Below are positions 17,125-26,645 of a DNA stretch of 64,000 nucleotides, one piece after another; within the stretch, counting starts at the first letter, position 1, and each line of letters begins with the position of its first letter. The notes beneath the pieces are model-generated. The model made no database searches. It was not told where the DNA came from and worked only from the letters and a program-made list of their open reading frames with translations. The position numbers were made by a program, and so were the translations under genes. The DNA comes from Soehngenia longivitae. GTDB lineage: Bacteria > Bacillota > Clostridia > Tissierellales > Tissierellaceae. The stretch covers positions 62,001-126,000 of the forward strand of contig NZ_SRIB01000006.1 in the NCBI RefSeq assembly GCF_004684055.1. The letters run 5' to 3'.

Positions 17125-18474
17125 ATGGAAGCTGACAAAACAATAAAATCGAAAATTTTATCAATGATACTTCCAATCACTGCAGAGAATATACTTCAGA
17201 TGACAGCAGGAGTTGTGTCGATGGCTATGGTTGGAAGAATAAGTGAAATTGCCGTAGGAGCTGTAGGAATTAGCAATATAATTTTCAGAATAATCTGGGC
17301 AATTTTCAAGGGAATTTCAACAGGAGCTTCAGTATTTGTCGCCCAAGGATATGGTGCAAATGATAGAGAAAAAATTAGAAAAACAAGTATTAGTGCGTTT
17401 ATTATATTATTATTTTTATCTATCTTTTTTATGATTATACTGTTAGAATTTAGTTCTAAATTATTGCTGATATTCAATCCAAAAACATCATTATTGGAGT
17501 CAGCAGAATTATATTTGACCATTTTAGCATTGAGTTTACCTTTTTCAGCTTTGATATTATTAATTTCTGGTATATTTCAAGGCATGGGAAATGCAAAGAC
17601 ACCGATGTTTATTGTACTGATACTAAATTTTTTCAATATAGTATTAAGTTACATATTGATATTTGGGAAAATAGGGTTTCCTAAATTGGGGCTAAAGGGC
17701 GCTGCAATAGCATATGTTTTAAGCTATCTAATCGCATCTATAGTGGGATTTACTTTTTTAATGTATCATAATGATATATTTAGAATAAAAAATTTTAAGA
17801 TTAATGAGCTAATTAATCTAAATGAAATCAAAAGCTTAGTTAAATTTTCAATACCAACTGCATTTGAGATGAGCTTTTGGCAATTTGCATCAATTATTAT
17901 AACTAGAGCGATCCTTGAGTATGGTGAAGTTGCATATGCTGCATACCAATTGGGATTACAAGCTGAATCCATGTCATACATGCCGGCGGCTGGTTTTGGG
18001 ATTGCTGCATCTACATTTGTCGGTCAAGCTGTAGGTTCTAGAGATAACGAATTAGCTAAAAAATATATGAAATATTTGTATAAATATGCAGCAATAATTA
18101 CTTCAATAGCAGGATTATCTTTAATTCTATTTCCAAACCAAATAATGAGTCTGTTGACAAACAACAAAGAAGTCGTACAGATAGGTTCTCAGTACTTATT
18201 TATAATGGGCTTAGTTCAATTACCTCAAAACATAGCTGGGGTATTGAATGGAGCCTTAAGAGGTGCTGGATATTCTAAGATAAGTATGATAAATGTTGGA
18301 GTTGGTTTATGGGGAGTTAGAATTCCATTAGTTTTAATATTTACGAATTTATTGAAGACAAAAATTTATTGGATTTGGATAGCTATGGGTATAGATTTAA
18401 TTGTGAGATTTATTTTTTCAGCAATCACTTTTAAAAAGAAAGACATTTATAATACTAAGGTTTTAACAAATTAG
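17125..18474 (+). CDS. MATE family efflux transporter
   Basis: A 449-residue integral membrane protein with about twelve hydrophobic segments arranged as two similar halves. Signatures of the multidrug and toxic compound extrusion family are present, such as the N-terminal region MILPITAENILQM and repeated motifs GISTGASVFVAQGYGAND and GFGIAASTFVGQAVGS in the two halves. Family members expel cations or drugs in exchange for Na+ or H+. It lies between the M55 peptidase and the deaminase with gaps of about ten bases, so it is co-transcribed. The substrate cannot be told from sequence. Confidence 0.92.
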   Translation: MEADKTIKSKILSMILPITAENILQMTAGVVSMAMVGRISEIAVGAVGISNIIFRIIWAIFKGISTGASVFVAQGYGANDREKIRKTSISAFIILLFLSIFFMIILLEFSSKLLLIFNPKTSLLESAELYLTILALSLPFSALILLISGIFQGMGNAKTPMFIVLILNFFNIVLSYILIFGKIGFPKLGLKGAAIAYVLSYLIASIVGFTFLMYHNDIFRIKNFKINELINLNEIKSLVKFSIPTAFEMSFWQFASIIITRAILEYGEVAYAAYQLGLQAESMSYMPAAGFGIAASTFVGQAVGSRDNELAKKYMKYLYKYAAIITSIAGLSLILFPNQIMSLLTNNKEVVQIGSQYLFIMGLVQLPQNIAGVLNGALRGAGYSKISMINVGVGLWGVRIPLVLIFTNLLKTKIYWIWIAMGIDLIVRFIFSAITFKKKDIYNTKVLTN

Positions 18475-18483
18475 GAGGATAAA

Positions 18484-19782
18484 ATGAAAATATTGATAAA
18501 AAATGTTGATATTGTTACGATGAATGAACAGAACCAATTTTATGAGAGATCTAATATTGTAATTGAAGATAATATCATCACACATATTGGAGATATTGGA
18601 GATATTAACAAAAACAAAGTAGATTATGAGATAGATGGTTCAAACAAATTAGCTATGCCTGGATTAATAAATTGCCATACCCATTTAGGTATGAGCCTTT
18701 TTAGGAATTATGCTGATGACATGATTCTTTCAGAATGGTTAACAAAAAAAATATGGCCAGCTGAAGCAAAATTGATTGCGGAAGATATTTATTGGGCTAG
18801 CTTATTGAGTATGTCAGAAATGATAGCATCAGGGACAACTACTTTTTGCGATATGTATTTTTTCATGGATCAAGTAATCAAAGCATTGGATATTTCAGGT
18901 ATGAGAGCCTCACTGGCTAGAGGCATTGTTGAAGAAGATTCTAATTCAATATATAAAATAGAAGAAAATGAAAAACTTTTTAATGAGTATAACGATTCAT
19001 TAAATGGTAGAATAAAAATAATGTTTGGACCACATGCCCCATATACCTGTAGCCCTGAATTTTTGTTAAAGATCATGGATTCAGCTTCAAAGTTAAATGC
19101 GAGTTTACACATTCACCTATCAGAAACTAGAAATGAAGTAGAAGAAAGCTTTCGCAAGTACAATAAATCCCCTATTAAACATATGTATGATTTAGGTTTA
19201 TTTGATTTACACACAGTAGCTGCACATTGCGTACATATTGATGAGGAAGATATAAAATTAATTAAAGAAAAAAATGTTCATCCAGTGAATAATCCAAGTA
19301 GTAATTTTAAATTGGCTAGTGGTTTTTCACCAGTAAATAGGATGCTAAAAGAAGGAATAAAAGTAGCTTTGGGGACCGATGGAGCAGCATCTAATAATAA
19401 CTTAAACATGTTTAAGGAAATAAGTATGGCAAGCATTGTAAACAAGGCAGTAGACAATGATCCTATGAGCGTTACTGCGTTAGAAGCACTTAATATGGCT
19501 ACAATAAATGGTGCATATGCACTAGGTTTAGAAAAAGAAATAGGTTCATTAGAAATAGGTAAGAAAGCTGATATAATAATTTTGGATATGGATAAACCAC
19601 ATCTTTGCCCAAGAAATAATGTATACTCAACATTAGCATACTCTGCGTACGGAAGTGATGTTGATACAGTTATAGTAGATGGGAATATTCTAATGGAAAG
19701 AAAAGAATTTAAAACTATAGACATTGAGAAAGTAAAATATATGGTGAAAGTAAATTCAATGGATTTGTTAAATAATCGATAA
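18484..19782 (+). CDS. mtaD: Amidohydrolase, 5-methylthioadenosine/S-adenosylhomocysteine deaminase type
   Basis: Zinc-dependent deaminase of the TRZ/ATZ-MtaD branch of the amidohydrolase superfamily. Metal ligands are visible in NCHTHLGM (about 64-68), [14 protein letters not shown] and [11 protein letters not shown]. The 432-residue length fits enzymes that deaminate S-adenosylhomocysteine or methylthioadenosine. A close alternative is another adenosine or guanine deaminase. ATG 18484 follows TTAGGAGG. It is the last gene of the unit that starts at 16317; the following cysK T-box unit has its own promoter. A role in recycling SAM by-products would connect with the nearby cysteine genes, but this link is inference. 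Confidence 0.82.
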   Translation: MKILIKNVDIVTMNEQNQFYERSNIVIEDNIITHIGDIGDINKNKVDYEIDGSNKLAMPGLINCHTHLGMSLFRNYADDMILSEWLTKKIWPAEAKLIAEDIYWASLLSMSEMIASGTTTFCDMYFFMDQVIKALDISGMRASLARGIVEEDSNSIYKIEENEKLFNEYNDSLNGRIKIMFGPHAPYTCSPEFLLKIMDSASKLNASLHIHLSETRNEVEESFRKYNKSPIKHMYDLGLFDLHTVAAHCVHIDEEDIKLIKEKNVHPVNNPSSNFKLASGFSPVNRMLKEGIKVALGTDGAASNNNLNMFKEISMASIVNKAVDNDPMSVTALEALNMATINGAYALGLEKEIGSLEIGKKADIIILDMDKPHLCPRNNVYSTLAYSAYGSDVDTVIVDGNILMERKEFKTIDIEKVKYMVKVNSMDLLNNR

Positions 19783-19789
19783 ATTATAG

Positions 19790-19818
19790 TTGCAAAACAA
19801 AAAAATATATGGTATATT
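19790..19818 (+). promoter_or_regulatory. Promoter of the cysteine T-box unit
   Basis: TTGCAA at 19790-19795 and TATATT at 19813-19818, 17 bases apart, with TGG directly before the -10. Confidence 0.65.
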
Positions 19819-19825
19819 ATCCAAT

Positions 19826-20092
19826 AGATACTAAAATGCTAGGAATTGGTAGAGTACCATAATGATTACATCAAAGAGAGAACTTCGCATGGTGGGAGAA
19901 GTTTATGTATAGTTATAGGGAAGTGCGCCAAGGAGCGAAAAGTTGAATTAACAGTAGACTTTTACGGTTGTCACCGTTATATGACTAAGGTATGAATGTA
20001 CCTAAGAGATGGGATTTCCTAAACAGAGTGGGACCGCGAAGTTAACCTTTGCCTCTGTATATAAAACATATACATGGGCGGAGGTTTTTTAT
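19826..20092 (+). ncRNA. T-box leader, cysteine-specific
   Basis: Untranslated leader filling the 339-base gap before cysK. The conserved T-box sequence AGAGTGGGACCGCG is at 20025-20038 and pairs with the acceptor end of uncharged tRNA. A terminator stem with about 19 mostly paired bases on each side follows (about 20044-20084) and ends in a T-run. The likely specifier codon is TGC (cysteine) at 19924-19926, after GAAG and before a purine in the stem I loop. Known T-box behaviour predicts read-through when tRNA-Cys is uncharged, turning on cysteine synthesis. Confidence 0.93.
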
Positions 20093-20121
20093 ATTTAAAA
20101 AATAAAAACAGGAGGGTTTAT

Positions 20122-21036
20122 ATGATATACAATAATATAATTGAGTTAATTGGAAATACTCCAATAATAAAAACCAAGAATATAGTAAAAAATCAAGCAG
20201 ATATTTATGTGAAGATAGAAAGTTTTAATCCTGGAGGAAGTGTCAAAGATAGACCAGCTTTATACATGATTAATGATGCAATTAAAGAAGGTAAATTGAA
20301 GAAAAATCAACCAATTATAGAAGCAACTAGTGGAAATATGGGCATTGCACTAGCTATGATAGGAGCAGTTTTAGGAAATCCAGTGATTATAGTAATGCCT
20401 GATACTATGAGTATTGAACGAAGAAAAATTTTAAAAGCTTATGGAGCAAACTTAATTTTAACTCAAGGTGCAAATGGGATGAGAGGTGCAGTAGAAAAAG
20501 TTGATGAATTAGTCAAAGAAAATGATTATTTTTGGCCAAGACAGTTTGAAAACAAAGCAAATGTATTAGCACATTATGAAACTACGGCAAGGGAATTAGT
20601 AAAAGATTTTAATGGGGAGTTTGATGCATTTGTTGCAGGAGTAGGAACTGGAGGAACAGTATCTGGTGTTGGAAAATATTTAAAAGAAATTAATTCCAAT
20701 ATAATAATAGCCGCAGTACAACCTGAAAAGTCTCAAGTACTAACTGGGGGTTCTCCATCAAGTCATGGGATTCAAGGGATAGGAGCAAATTTCATACCAG
20801 ATATATTTGATAGGGATGTTATTGATGAAATTATAAATGTAAGAGATGAAGATGCTTTCAAGTGGGCAAGATATTTAACAGAAAAAGAAGGATTATTGGT
20901 TGGAATAAGCTCAGGAGCGAATTTCTACGCTAGTTTAGAATTAGCTAAGAAATTAGGGACAGGGAAAAAAGTTGTTACAGTTTTACCGGACACTGGTGAA
21001 AGGTATTTAACTACATCATTATTTGATATGGAGTGA
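20122..21036 (+). CDS. cysK: Cysteine synthase (O-acetylserine sulfhydrylase)
   Basis: Pyridoxal phosphate enzyme that makes cysteine from O-acetylserine and sulfide. The cofactor lysine is residue 42 in GGSVKDR. The substrate loop reads TSGNMG where most members have [14 protein letters not shown] binds the phosphate, and SSGAN follows. The 304-residue length is typical. ATG 20122 follows GGAGGG; an in-frame ATG at 20074 lies inside the T-box terminator and is rejected. It is followed five bases later by cysE, so the two last steps of cysteine synthesis are one T-box-controlled operon. Confidence 0.95.
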   Translation: MIYNNIIELIGNTPIIKTKNIVKNQADIYVKIESFNPGGSVKDRPALYMINDAIKEGKLKKNQPIIEATSGNMGIALAMIGAVLGNPVIIVMPDTMSIERRKILKAYGANLILTQGANGMRGAVEKVDELVKENDYFWPRQFENKANVLAHYETTARELVKDFNGEFDAFVAGVGTGGTVSGVGKYLKEINSNIIIAAVQPEKSQVLTGGSPSSHGIQGIGANFIPDIFDRDVIDEIINVRDEDAFKWARYLTEKEGLLVGISSGANFYASLELAKKLGTGKKVVTVLPDTGERYLTTSLFDME

Positions 21037-21041
21037 TTAAT

Positions 21042-21584
21042 ATGATTAAAACAATAATAGAAGAAGGGAAAAACGTTCTAGAAAAAGACCCTGCTACGAG
21101 GAGCTTGTTTGAAGCTATATTTTTTTCTCCTGGATTAAGAGCAATTATAGCCCATAAAATAGCACATTCTCTATATGAAAAAGAGCATTTTACTATGGCT
21201 AGATGGGTTTCTTATAGATCAAGAAAAAAAACAGGGATTGAAATCCATCCAGGGGCAAAAATAGGCAAGAGAGTTTTTATAGATCATGGAATGGGTGTTG
21301 TAATAGGTGAAACTGCAGTAGTAGGAGATGATGTAACAATTTACCATGGAGTGACTTTAGGTGGAGTAGGTACCCAAAAGGGGGTAAAAAGGCATCCTAC
21401 AATTGGGAATAACGTAATGATAGGAGCAGGAGCTAAAGTATTAGGACCTATCAATGTAGGAGATAATTCCAAAATAGGTGCAAATTCAGTAGTGCTAGAA
21501 GATGTTCCCGAAAATTCAACTGCAGTTGGAGCACCTGCTAGAATTATTAAAAAGCATGGACAAAATTTCATATATGCTATTTAA
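21042..21584 (+). CDS. cysE: Serine O-acetyltransferase
   Basis: Acetylates serine with acetyl-CoA, giving the substrate for CysK. The C-terminal half is a left-handed beta helix of hexapeptide repeats, including [24 protein letters not shown] and [11 protein letters not shown]. The N-terminal helical domain is shorter than in E. coli, as in many Firmicutes (180 residues). ATG 21042 is chosen over GTG 21033 because GGAG lies eight bases upstream. It is the second gene of the cysteine T-box operon and is followed at once by a terminator. Its short N-terminal region may change feedback control by cysteine. Confidence 0.95.
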   Translation: MIKTIIEEGKNVLEKDPATRSLFEAIFFSPGLRAIIAHKIAHSLYEKEHFTMARWVSYRSRKKTGIEIHPGAKIGKRVFIDHGMGVVIGETAVVGDDVTIYHGVTLGGVGTQKGVKRHPTIGNNVMIGAGAKVLGPINVGDNSKIGANSVVLEDVPENSTAVGAPARIIKKHGQNFIYAI

Positions 21585-21607
21585 AGACAGTTAATACTGT
21601 CTTTTTT
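21583..21607 (+). terminator. Terminator after cysE
   Basis: Nine-base stem AAAGACAGT and ACTGTCTTT with loop TAAT, followed by T residues; it starts within the cysE stop codon. Confidence 0.92.
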
Positions 21608-21679
21608 TAGTTGAATTTTTGTATTATTATAAAAATACAGTATAATAGAATTAATAGATAAATTTTTGGAGGAGAAAAT

Positions 21680-22528
21680 ATGAACTGTGAATATGAACTA
21701 TATAAACCATCATGGTGTCCGGGCTGTGGAAACTATATGATAAGAGATGCTCTAAAAAAAGCATTAGAAGATTTAGATATAGAACCGTCTAAAGTTGTTT
21801 TAGTTTCTGGCATAGGACAGGCTGCAAAAATGCCTCATTATATAGGATTGAATGGTTTTAATGGATTGCATGGAAGAGCACTACCACCTGCAATAGGAAT
21901 AAAAATGTCAAATAAAGACCTTACGGTGATTGTTGAATCTGGAGATGGCGATACATATGGAGAAGGAGGAAATCACTTTATTCATACAATTAGAAGGAAT
22001 GTAGATATAGCACATTTTGTTCATAATAATCAAATTTATGGACTTACTAAGGGACAAGCTTCTCCAACAACTGCATTAGGGCAAAAAACAACTTTACAAT
22101 TCGATGGAGTCAAATTAAATCCAATAAATCCTTTGGCACTAAGCTTGACTATGGGTGCAGGATTTGTAGCTAGAGGCTTTTCTGGAGATGTAAAACATTT
22201 ATCAAATTTAATGAAAGAAGCAATATTGTATAAAGGATATGCACATATTGATATATTGCAACCATGTGTAGTTTGGAATAAAGTAAATACATTTAAGTGG
22301 TATAAAGATAGAGTTTATAAATTGAATGAGGATTATGATTATACAGATTTTGAAGCAGCTTATAAAAAGGCATTAGAATTTGGAGATAGGATACCAATTG
22401 GTATTTTGTACAAAGTAGAAAAAGAAACTTATGATCAAAAATTTTCGTTTATTGAAAAAGGGAAACCTCTAGTAAAAGCTGAGCTAAACCCAATAAATGC
22501 GCAAAATTTATTAGAAGAATTTTATTAG
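21680..22528 (+). CDS. 2-oxoacid:ferredoxin oxidoreductase, beta (thiamine pyrophosphate) subunit
   Basis: Thiamine-diphosphate and iron-sulfur subunit that oxidatively decarboxylates a 2-oxoacid with coenzyme A and passes electrons to ferredoxin. WCPGCGNY near the N-terminus (Cys 13 and 16) is a cluster motif. GDGDTYGEGGNHF binds the magnesium-diphosphate. The 282 residues match KorB-type beta subunits of 2-oxoglutarate or branched-chain 2-oxoacid enzymes. It is followed 10 bases later by the alpha/gamma subunit. There is no delta ferredoxin gene here. A TATAAT at 21641-21646 with TTGTAT upstream is a possible promoter. Exact substrate cannot be decided from sequence. Confidence 0.92.
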   Translation: MNCEYELYKPSWCPGCGNYMIRDALKKALEDLDIEPSKVVLVSGIGQAAKMPHYIGLNGFNGLHGRALPPAIGIKMSNKDLTVIVESGDGDTYGEGGNHFIHTIRRNVDIAHFVHNNQIYGLTKGQASPTTALGQKTTLQFDGVKLNPINPLALSLTMGAGFVARGFSGDVKHLSNLMKEAILYKGYAHIDILQPCVVWNKVNTFKWYKDRVYKLNEDYDYTDFEAAYKKALEFGDRIPIGILYKVEKETYDQKFSFIEKGKPLVKAELNPINAQNLLEEFY

Positions 22529-22538
22529 GAGGCTTAAA

Positions 22539-24218
22539 ATGGATTACTCGATATTAATTGGTGGGGCTGCAGGGCAAGGGATTGAAACTGTTGTTGAATT
22601 ACTAGAAAAGATAATTAAACGATCAGGTTTTAACATATTCACCTATAAAGACTATATGTCTATGGTAAGAGGTGGACATAATTTTATGCAAATTCGTTTT
22701 TCGGAAAATGAAATATTTACTTATAATAATGAAATAGATCTTTTGTTTGCAATGACAGCTGAAACGATTACTATACATAAGGATAAAGTAAAAACAGATG
22801 GCATAATTATTTGTGATGAAAATTTTGAGGATAATGATGTAATAAAATTACCATTTGATAAATTAGTTAAAGAGCTTGGGGACAATAGAGCAATAGGAAC
22901 AATAGGAGTAGGATTTATTGTAAAATATTTTGGAATAGAATATGACATAGCAGTAAATACTATTAAAACAGTTCTGAAAGATAAAAATGTTGAACTGAAT
23001 TTGGCAGCATTTAAAGCTGGATATGAAATCGGTGAGAGCAAATTCAAGTTAGAGAGTTTAGAAGATAATAAAATTTTGATAAATGGAAATCAAGCATTAG
23101 CATTAGGAGCAATTGCAGCAGGAGTTAAATTTTACTGTGGGTATCCGATGACTCCTTCAACTAGTGTAATGAGTTATATTTCAAAACATGCTAATGAGAT
23201 GAATATTGTTGTTGATCAGGTAGAAGATGAAGTAGCTGCCTTAAATATGGCTTTAGGAGCATCCTATGCCGGGGTGAGGGCAATGACAGGCTCGTCTGGT
23301 GGTGGATTTGCACTCATGGTAGAAGCTCTAAGTTTAGCGGGTATAATGGAGATTCCTATTGTTCTATTTAATGCTCAAAGACCTGGACCTGCTACTGGGC
23401 TATCGACAAGAAGTGAGCAAGCTGATTTGAGATTTGTAATACATGCTGGACATGGAGAATTTCCTAAGATGGTAATAGCATTAAGAAACCCTGAAGATGC
23501 ATTTTATCAAACTGCGAGAGCATTTAACCTAGCAGATAAATATCAGATACCAGTTATATTATTGACAGATGAATATCTGGCTGATTATGAAATGACGGTG
23601 AAGCCATTTGACTTTTCTAGAATTACAATAGAAAGATATATTACTAACGAAAGTGAAATAGAGGATGAAAGATATAAAAGATACAAATACACTGACAGTG
23701 GTATTTCTCCTCGATTAATTCCGGGGATAGCAAAAGAAAAATTAGTTTTAGTTGATAGCCATGAACACAATGAATATGGGAATATAGATGAGTCTATTGA
23801 AACAAGAGTCAATATGATGAAAAAAAGGATGAAGAAGTTAGAATTATTAAAAGAAGAAATAAAAGAACCAGAATATATCGGAACTGAAAACCCTGAGGTT
23901 CTATTAGTGGGCTTTGGCTCTACCTATGGTGCTATAAAAGAGTCTATATTAAGATTAAATTCTCAAGATGATAAATTTGGAGCACTTATCTTTGGAGATA
24001 TTTATCCTTTTCCTATAGAAAAGTTAAATTCGTATGCAAAAAAGGCTAAAAAAATAATAGTCATAGAGCAAAATTACCTTTCTCAATTAAAGAGCCTGAT
24101 TGATGAGTATACTGATATAAAAGTAGACAAGAGTATACTTAAATATGATGGTAGAGCTATCAATTCTGATGATATAATTCTAGAAATCAATAAGTTTTTA
24201 TCAAATGATACAATATGA
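22539..24218 (+). CDS. 2-oxoacid:ferredoxin oxidoreductase, fused gamma-alpha subunit
   Basis: A 559-residue fusion. Residues 1 to about 180 are the gamma domain (GGAAGQGIETV, RGGHNFMQIR), and the rest is the alpha pyrimidine-binding part, beginning NGNQALALGA, with GYPMTPSTSV, VEDEVAALNMALGASYAG and TGSSGGGF. Together with the beta subunit it forms a minimal two-gene 2-oxoacid:ferredoxin oxidoreductase as in many anaerobes. The gap to the beta gene is 10 bases and to the next regulator gene 14 bases, so transcription is shared. Reduced ferredoxin made here could feed the flavoprotein encoded at 8040-13896, although that link is inferred. Confidence 0.93.
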   Translation: MDYSILIGGAAGQGIETVVELLEKIIKRSGFNIFTYKDYMSMVRGGHNFMQIRFSENEIFTYNNEIDLLFAMTAETITIHKDKVKTDGIIICDENFEDNDVIKLPFDKLVKELGDNRAIGTIGVGFIVKYFGIEYDIAVNTIKTVLKDKNVELNLAAFKAGYEIGESKFKLESLEDNKILINGNQALALGAIAAGVKFYCGYPMTPSTSVMSYISKHANEMNIVVDQVEDEVAALNMALGASYAGVRAMTGSSGGGFALMVEALSLAGIMEIPIVLFNAQRPGPATGLSTRSEQADLRFVIHAGHGEFPKMVIALRNPEDAFYQTARAFNLADKYQIPVILLTDEYLADYEMTVKPFDFSRITIERYITNESEIEDERYKRYKYTDSGISPRLIPGIAKEKLVLVDSHEHNEYGNIDESIETRVNMMKKRMKKLELLKEEIKEPEYIGTENPEVLLVGFGSTYGAIKESILRLNSQDDKFGALIFGDIYPFPIEKLNSYAKKAKKIIVIEQNYLSQLKSLIDEYTDIKVDKSILKYDGRAINSDDIILEINKFLSNDTI

Positions 24219-24232
24219 TTGGAGTGTGAACT

Positions 24233-24856
24233 ATGGAAGACAATAAATCTACCCCAAGATATGAAAAGATAGCATTAGATATAGCAAATGCTATCTATAA
24301 AGGACAATATGAAGAAGGGGATAAACTTTATGGCAGATCTACATTAGCTGGTACGTATAATGTTTCTCCAGAAACGATTCGTAGAGCAATAAAAATACTA
24401 GAAGATGTAGGAGTAGTCGAATCATCAAAAGGTAGTGGGATAACGATAATATCAAAAGAAAAAGCATATAAATACATAAATAGATTTAAGAACATAGAAA
24501 GTGTGGCATCTTATAGAATTAAGTTAGAAGAGTTATTTGATAAGAAGCGTGAAATAGAAGATGAAATATTGGAGATAGTTGACAGGATAATTGAGAGAAG
24601 CAGTGTACTAAGCAATATAACTGCATTAACACCATTTGAATTAGAAATCACTGATAGGTGCCATTTTATTGGTAAGTCAATTGGAGAACTTAATTTTTGG
24701 CAAAATACTGGAGCTACAATAGTTGGAATAAGAAGGAAAAATGAAACCATACTTTCACCTGGACCATATGCTACTTTGGAAAAAGGGGATATAATTTTGA
24801 TTATTGGGGAAGATGTAGTAATGGAAAGCGTAAAAAGATTTCTAGAAGAAGATTGA
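24233..24856 (+). CDS. GntR-type regulator with RCK_C (TrkA-C) ligand domain, BusR-like
   Basis: A 207-residue transcription factor. An N-terminal winged helix-turn-helix of the GntR family (about 8-75; VSPETIRRAIKILEDVGVVE) is joined by a coiled coil (about 85-125) to a C-terminal RCK_C domain (about 130-207; GKSIGELNFWQNTGATIVGIRR, taken as two segments). This exact architecture is that of BusR, a cyclic-di-AMP-sensing repressor of osmolyte uptake in lactic streptococci and relatives. Here it follows the 2-oxoacid oxidoreductase by 14 bases and precedes a Usp protein, not a transporter. It may sense cyclic di-AMP; its targets are unknown. Confidence 0.82.
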   Translation: MEDNKSTPRYEKIALDIANAIYKGQYEEGDKLYGRSTLAGTYNVSPETIRRAIKILEDVGVVESSKGSGITIISKEKAYKYINRFKNIESVASYRIKLEELFDKKREIEDEILEIVDRIIERSSVLSNITALTPFELEITDRCHFIGKSIGELNFWQNTGATIVGIRRKNETILSPGPYATLEKGDIILIIGEDVVMESVKRFLEED

Positions 24857-24900
24857 TATTTAGAAAATTATGGGTAATAATAACTAAAGGGGGTAGGGAT

Positions 24901-25329
24901 ATGAAGAAAATCTTGGTACCTATAGATGGGTCTGAAAATTCTAAAAAAGCATTATTAAAAGCAAAAGAGTTTGGTATTAATAACAAGTCAGATATTATCA
25001 TTTTATGTGTAGTCAATAGCTTAAAAGACAATCCTTATATAATTGATCAAGATTTTACTACTGAGTTAAGCAAGAGAAATATTGAAATTGGGAAATCAAT
25101 ACTTAATGAGGCATTAGAGTTATTTAAAGATTATCCTTATAAAGTTGAAACGAGATTGAGAAATGCAGAAGATATTGCAGAAACTATAATTGATACTGCT
25201 GAAGATGAGGAAATTGATTTAATAGTGATGGGAAGAAGAGGTATTAATGTATCATCAAGATCACTTTTAGGCAGTGTATCTAATAAAGTTTTAAATTATG
25301 CTAATAAATCAGTATTAGTAGTAAAATAG
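24901..25329 (+). CDS. Universal stress protein (UspA family)
   Basis: A 142-residue single Usp domain. The N-terminus ILVPIDGSENSKKAL and the C-terminal nucleotide-binding pattern GRRGINVSSRSLLGSVS fit the ATP-binding class. ATG 24901 follows GGGGTAGGG; an upstream in-frame ATG at 24853 overlaps the regulator gene and has no site. It closes the operon of the 2-oxoacid oxidoreductase and the BusR-like regulator, with the terminator palindrome directly at its stop. It may bind ATP or cyclic di-AMP, as some Usp proteins do, but this is not shown by the sequence. Confidence 0.92.
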   Translation: MKKILVPIDGSENSKKALLKAKEFGINNKSDIIILCVVNSLKDNPYIIDQDFTTELSKRNIEIGKSILNEALELFKDYPYKVETRLRNAEDIAETIIDTAEDEEIDLIVMGRRGINVSSRSLLGSVSNKVLNYANKSVLVVK

Positions 25330-25352
25330 GTAGCTTAAGCTACCTATTTTAC
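25321..25352. terminator. Perfect palindromic bidirectional terminator
   Basis: A perfect 32-base palindrome (arms GTAAAATAGGTAGCTT and its complement) that contains the stop codons of both converging genes. T-rich ends on each strand fit termination in both directions. Confidence 0.85.
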
Positions 25353-26539
25353 TTTGTGAAATTATCAAAATAACCTTGAATGTATACTATTGGAGTGCCT
25401 TTATCTCCGCTACCAGACGTTAAATCGGCTAATGAGCCAATCAGATCCGTGAGCCTTCTAGGAGTAGTTCCTTGAGATATCATTTCTCCAACAAGTGAAT
25501 CATCTTTATTAGCAATATAATCAGAAATTGCCCTTTTGAGTTCTTCTCCCGATAAATCTTTAAACAAATCGTCAGCTAAATACTTAAGTTTTACTTCATT
25601 TGGTGTTCCTTCCAATCCTCTTGTATAAGCAGGCGAAACAACAGGATCTGCGAGTTCCCATATCTTCCCAACAGGATCTTTAAATGCTCCATCTCCATAT
25701 ATCATGACTTCTATTGTCTTACCAGTCATATTTTTAACTTCATTTTGTATAGCTTCAACAATTGGCTGACCATCTCTAGGGAAAAGTTTTATTTTCTCTT
25801 CGCTAGATTTATTAGAACCTAATAAACCATACTCAGGATTGTAACCACTACCATTTATTGGAGTATTTAATATATCATCTAGACCATATATTTTTCTTCC
25901 ACCATATTTTTTTAATAAACTCTTAGTTCTCTCACGAGTATGAATATCACAGGCCAAAACATTTTTTGTATACTCAAGAATAGTAAGAGGATTATTTGAA
26001 AATATTATTTGGTAATCCACGTTATATTCTTCTAATATGGATTTATAATACTCAATATAATCAACTCCAGTGAATCTATGTTTTCTATAACCGAAGTATT
26101 CTCTGAATTGTTTTTCTGTTAATACATCTGTCCAAGGATTTATACCTTTTATGTCTAACACATCCATATCAACTAGATGATTTCCTACTTCATCTGATGG
26201 ATAGCTTAACATTAGAGTGATTTTCTTTGCGCCTTTAGCTATCCCTTTCAAAATAATACCAAATCTATTTCTGCTAAGAATTGGGAATATAATGCCAAAA
26301 TGTTCATTATCATATTTATTTTTAATATCTTGTGCTATTTCATCAATAGTTGCATAATTTCCTTGTGCTCTTGCTACTACAGATTCAGTTATGCAGAGAC
26401 AGTCTTTATCTTGAATCTCAAAGCCTGCTTCTTTTGTAGCGTTAAGAATAGTGTCTATGGATATTTTTATTATGTCATCACCTTCTCTTATAATAGGTGT
26501 CCTAAGACTTCTTACAGTTGTTCCAATTGTTCTTTCCAT
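25349..26539 (-). CDS. CofE-like protein (coenzyme F420-0:glutamate ligase family)
   Basis: A 396-residue protein with the look of the F420-0:gamma-glutamyl ligase family: CLCITESVVARAQGN and RNRFGIILKGIAKGA near the N-terminus, and the metal/GTP-site-like YGDGAFKDPVGKIWELADP later. Members of this long form occur in Clostridia that are not known to make F420. No other F420 gene is visible here, so its substrate is probably different: some other gamma-glutamyl or amide bond formation is an inference. ATG 26539 follows an AGGAGG site on the minus strand. The gene is divergent from a LysR regulator that may control it. Confidence 0.72.
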   Translation of the reverse strand: MERTIGTTVRSLRTPIIREGDDIIKISIDTILNATKEAGFEIQDKDCLCITESVVARAQGNYATIDEIAQDIKNKYDNEHFGIIFPILSRNRFGIILKGIAKGAKKITLMLSYPSDEVGNHLVDMDVLDIKGINPWTDVLTEKQFREYFGYRKHRFTGVDYIEYYKSILEEYNVDYQIIFSNNPLTILEYTKNVLACDIHTRERTKSLLKKYGGRKIYGLDDILNTPINGSGYNPEYGLLGSNKSSEEKIKLFPRDGQPIVEAIQNEVKNMTGKTIEVMIYGDGAFKDPVGKIWELADPVVSPAYTRGLEGTPNEVKLKYLADDLFKDLSGEELKRAISDYIANKDDSLVGEMISQGTTPRRLTDLIGSLADLTSGSGDKGTPIVYIQGYFDNFTK

Positions 26540-26645
26540 GGTAACCTCCTAAAAAAATAATGGTTTACTTCATGAAATCAGTATATAATATAATTTGTTA
26601 TAAGTAAAATAAATATATTTAATGATAAACATAAGGAGAAATTAT

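Noticed and set aside
20074-20121. Longer N-terminus for cysK
   Set aside because: The upstream ATG is in the T-box terminator stem.
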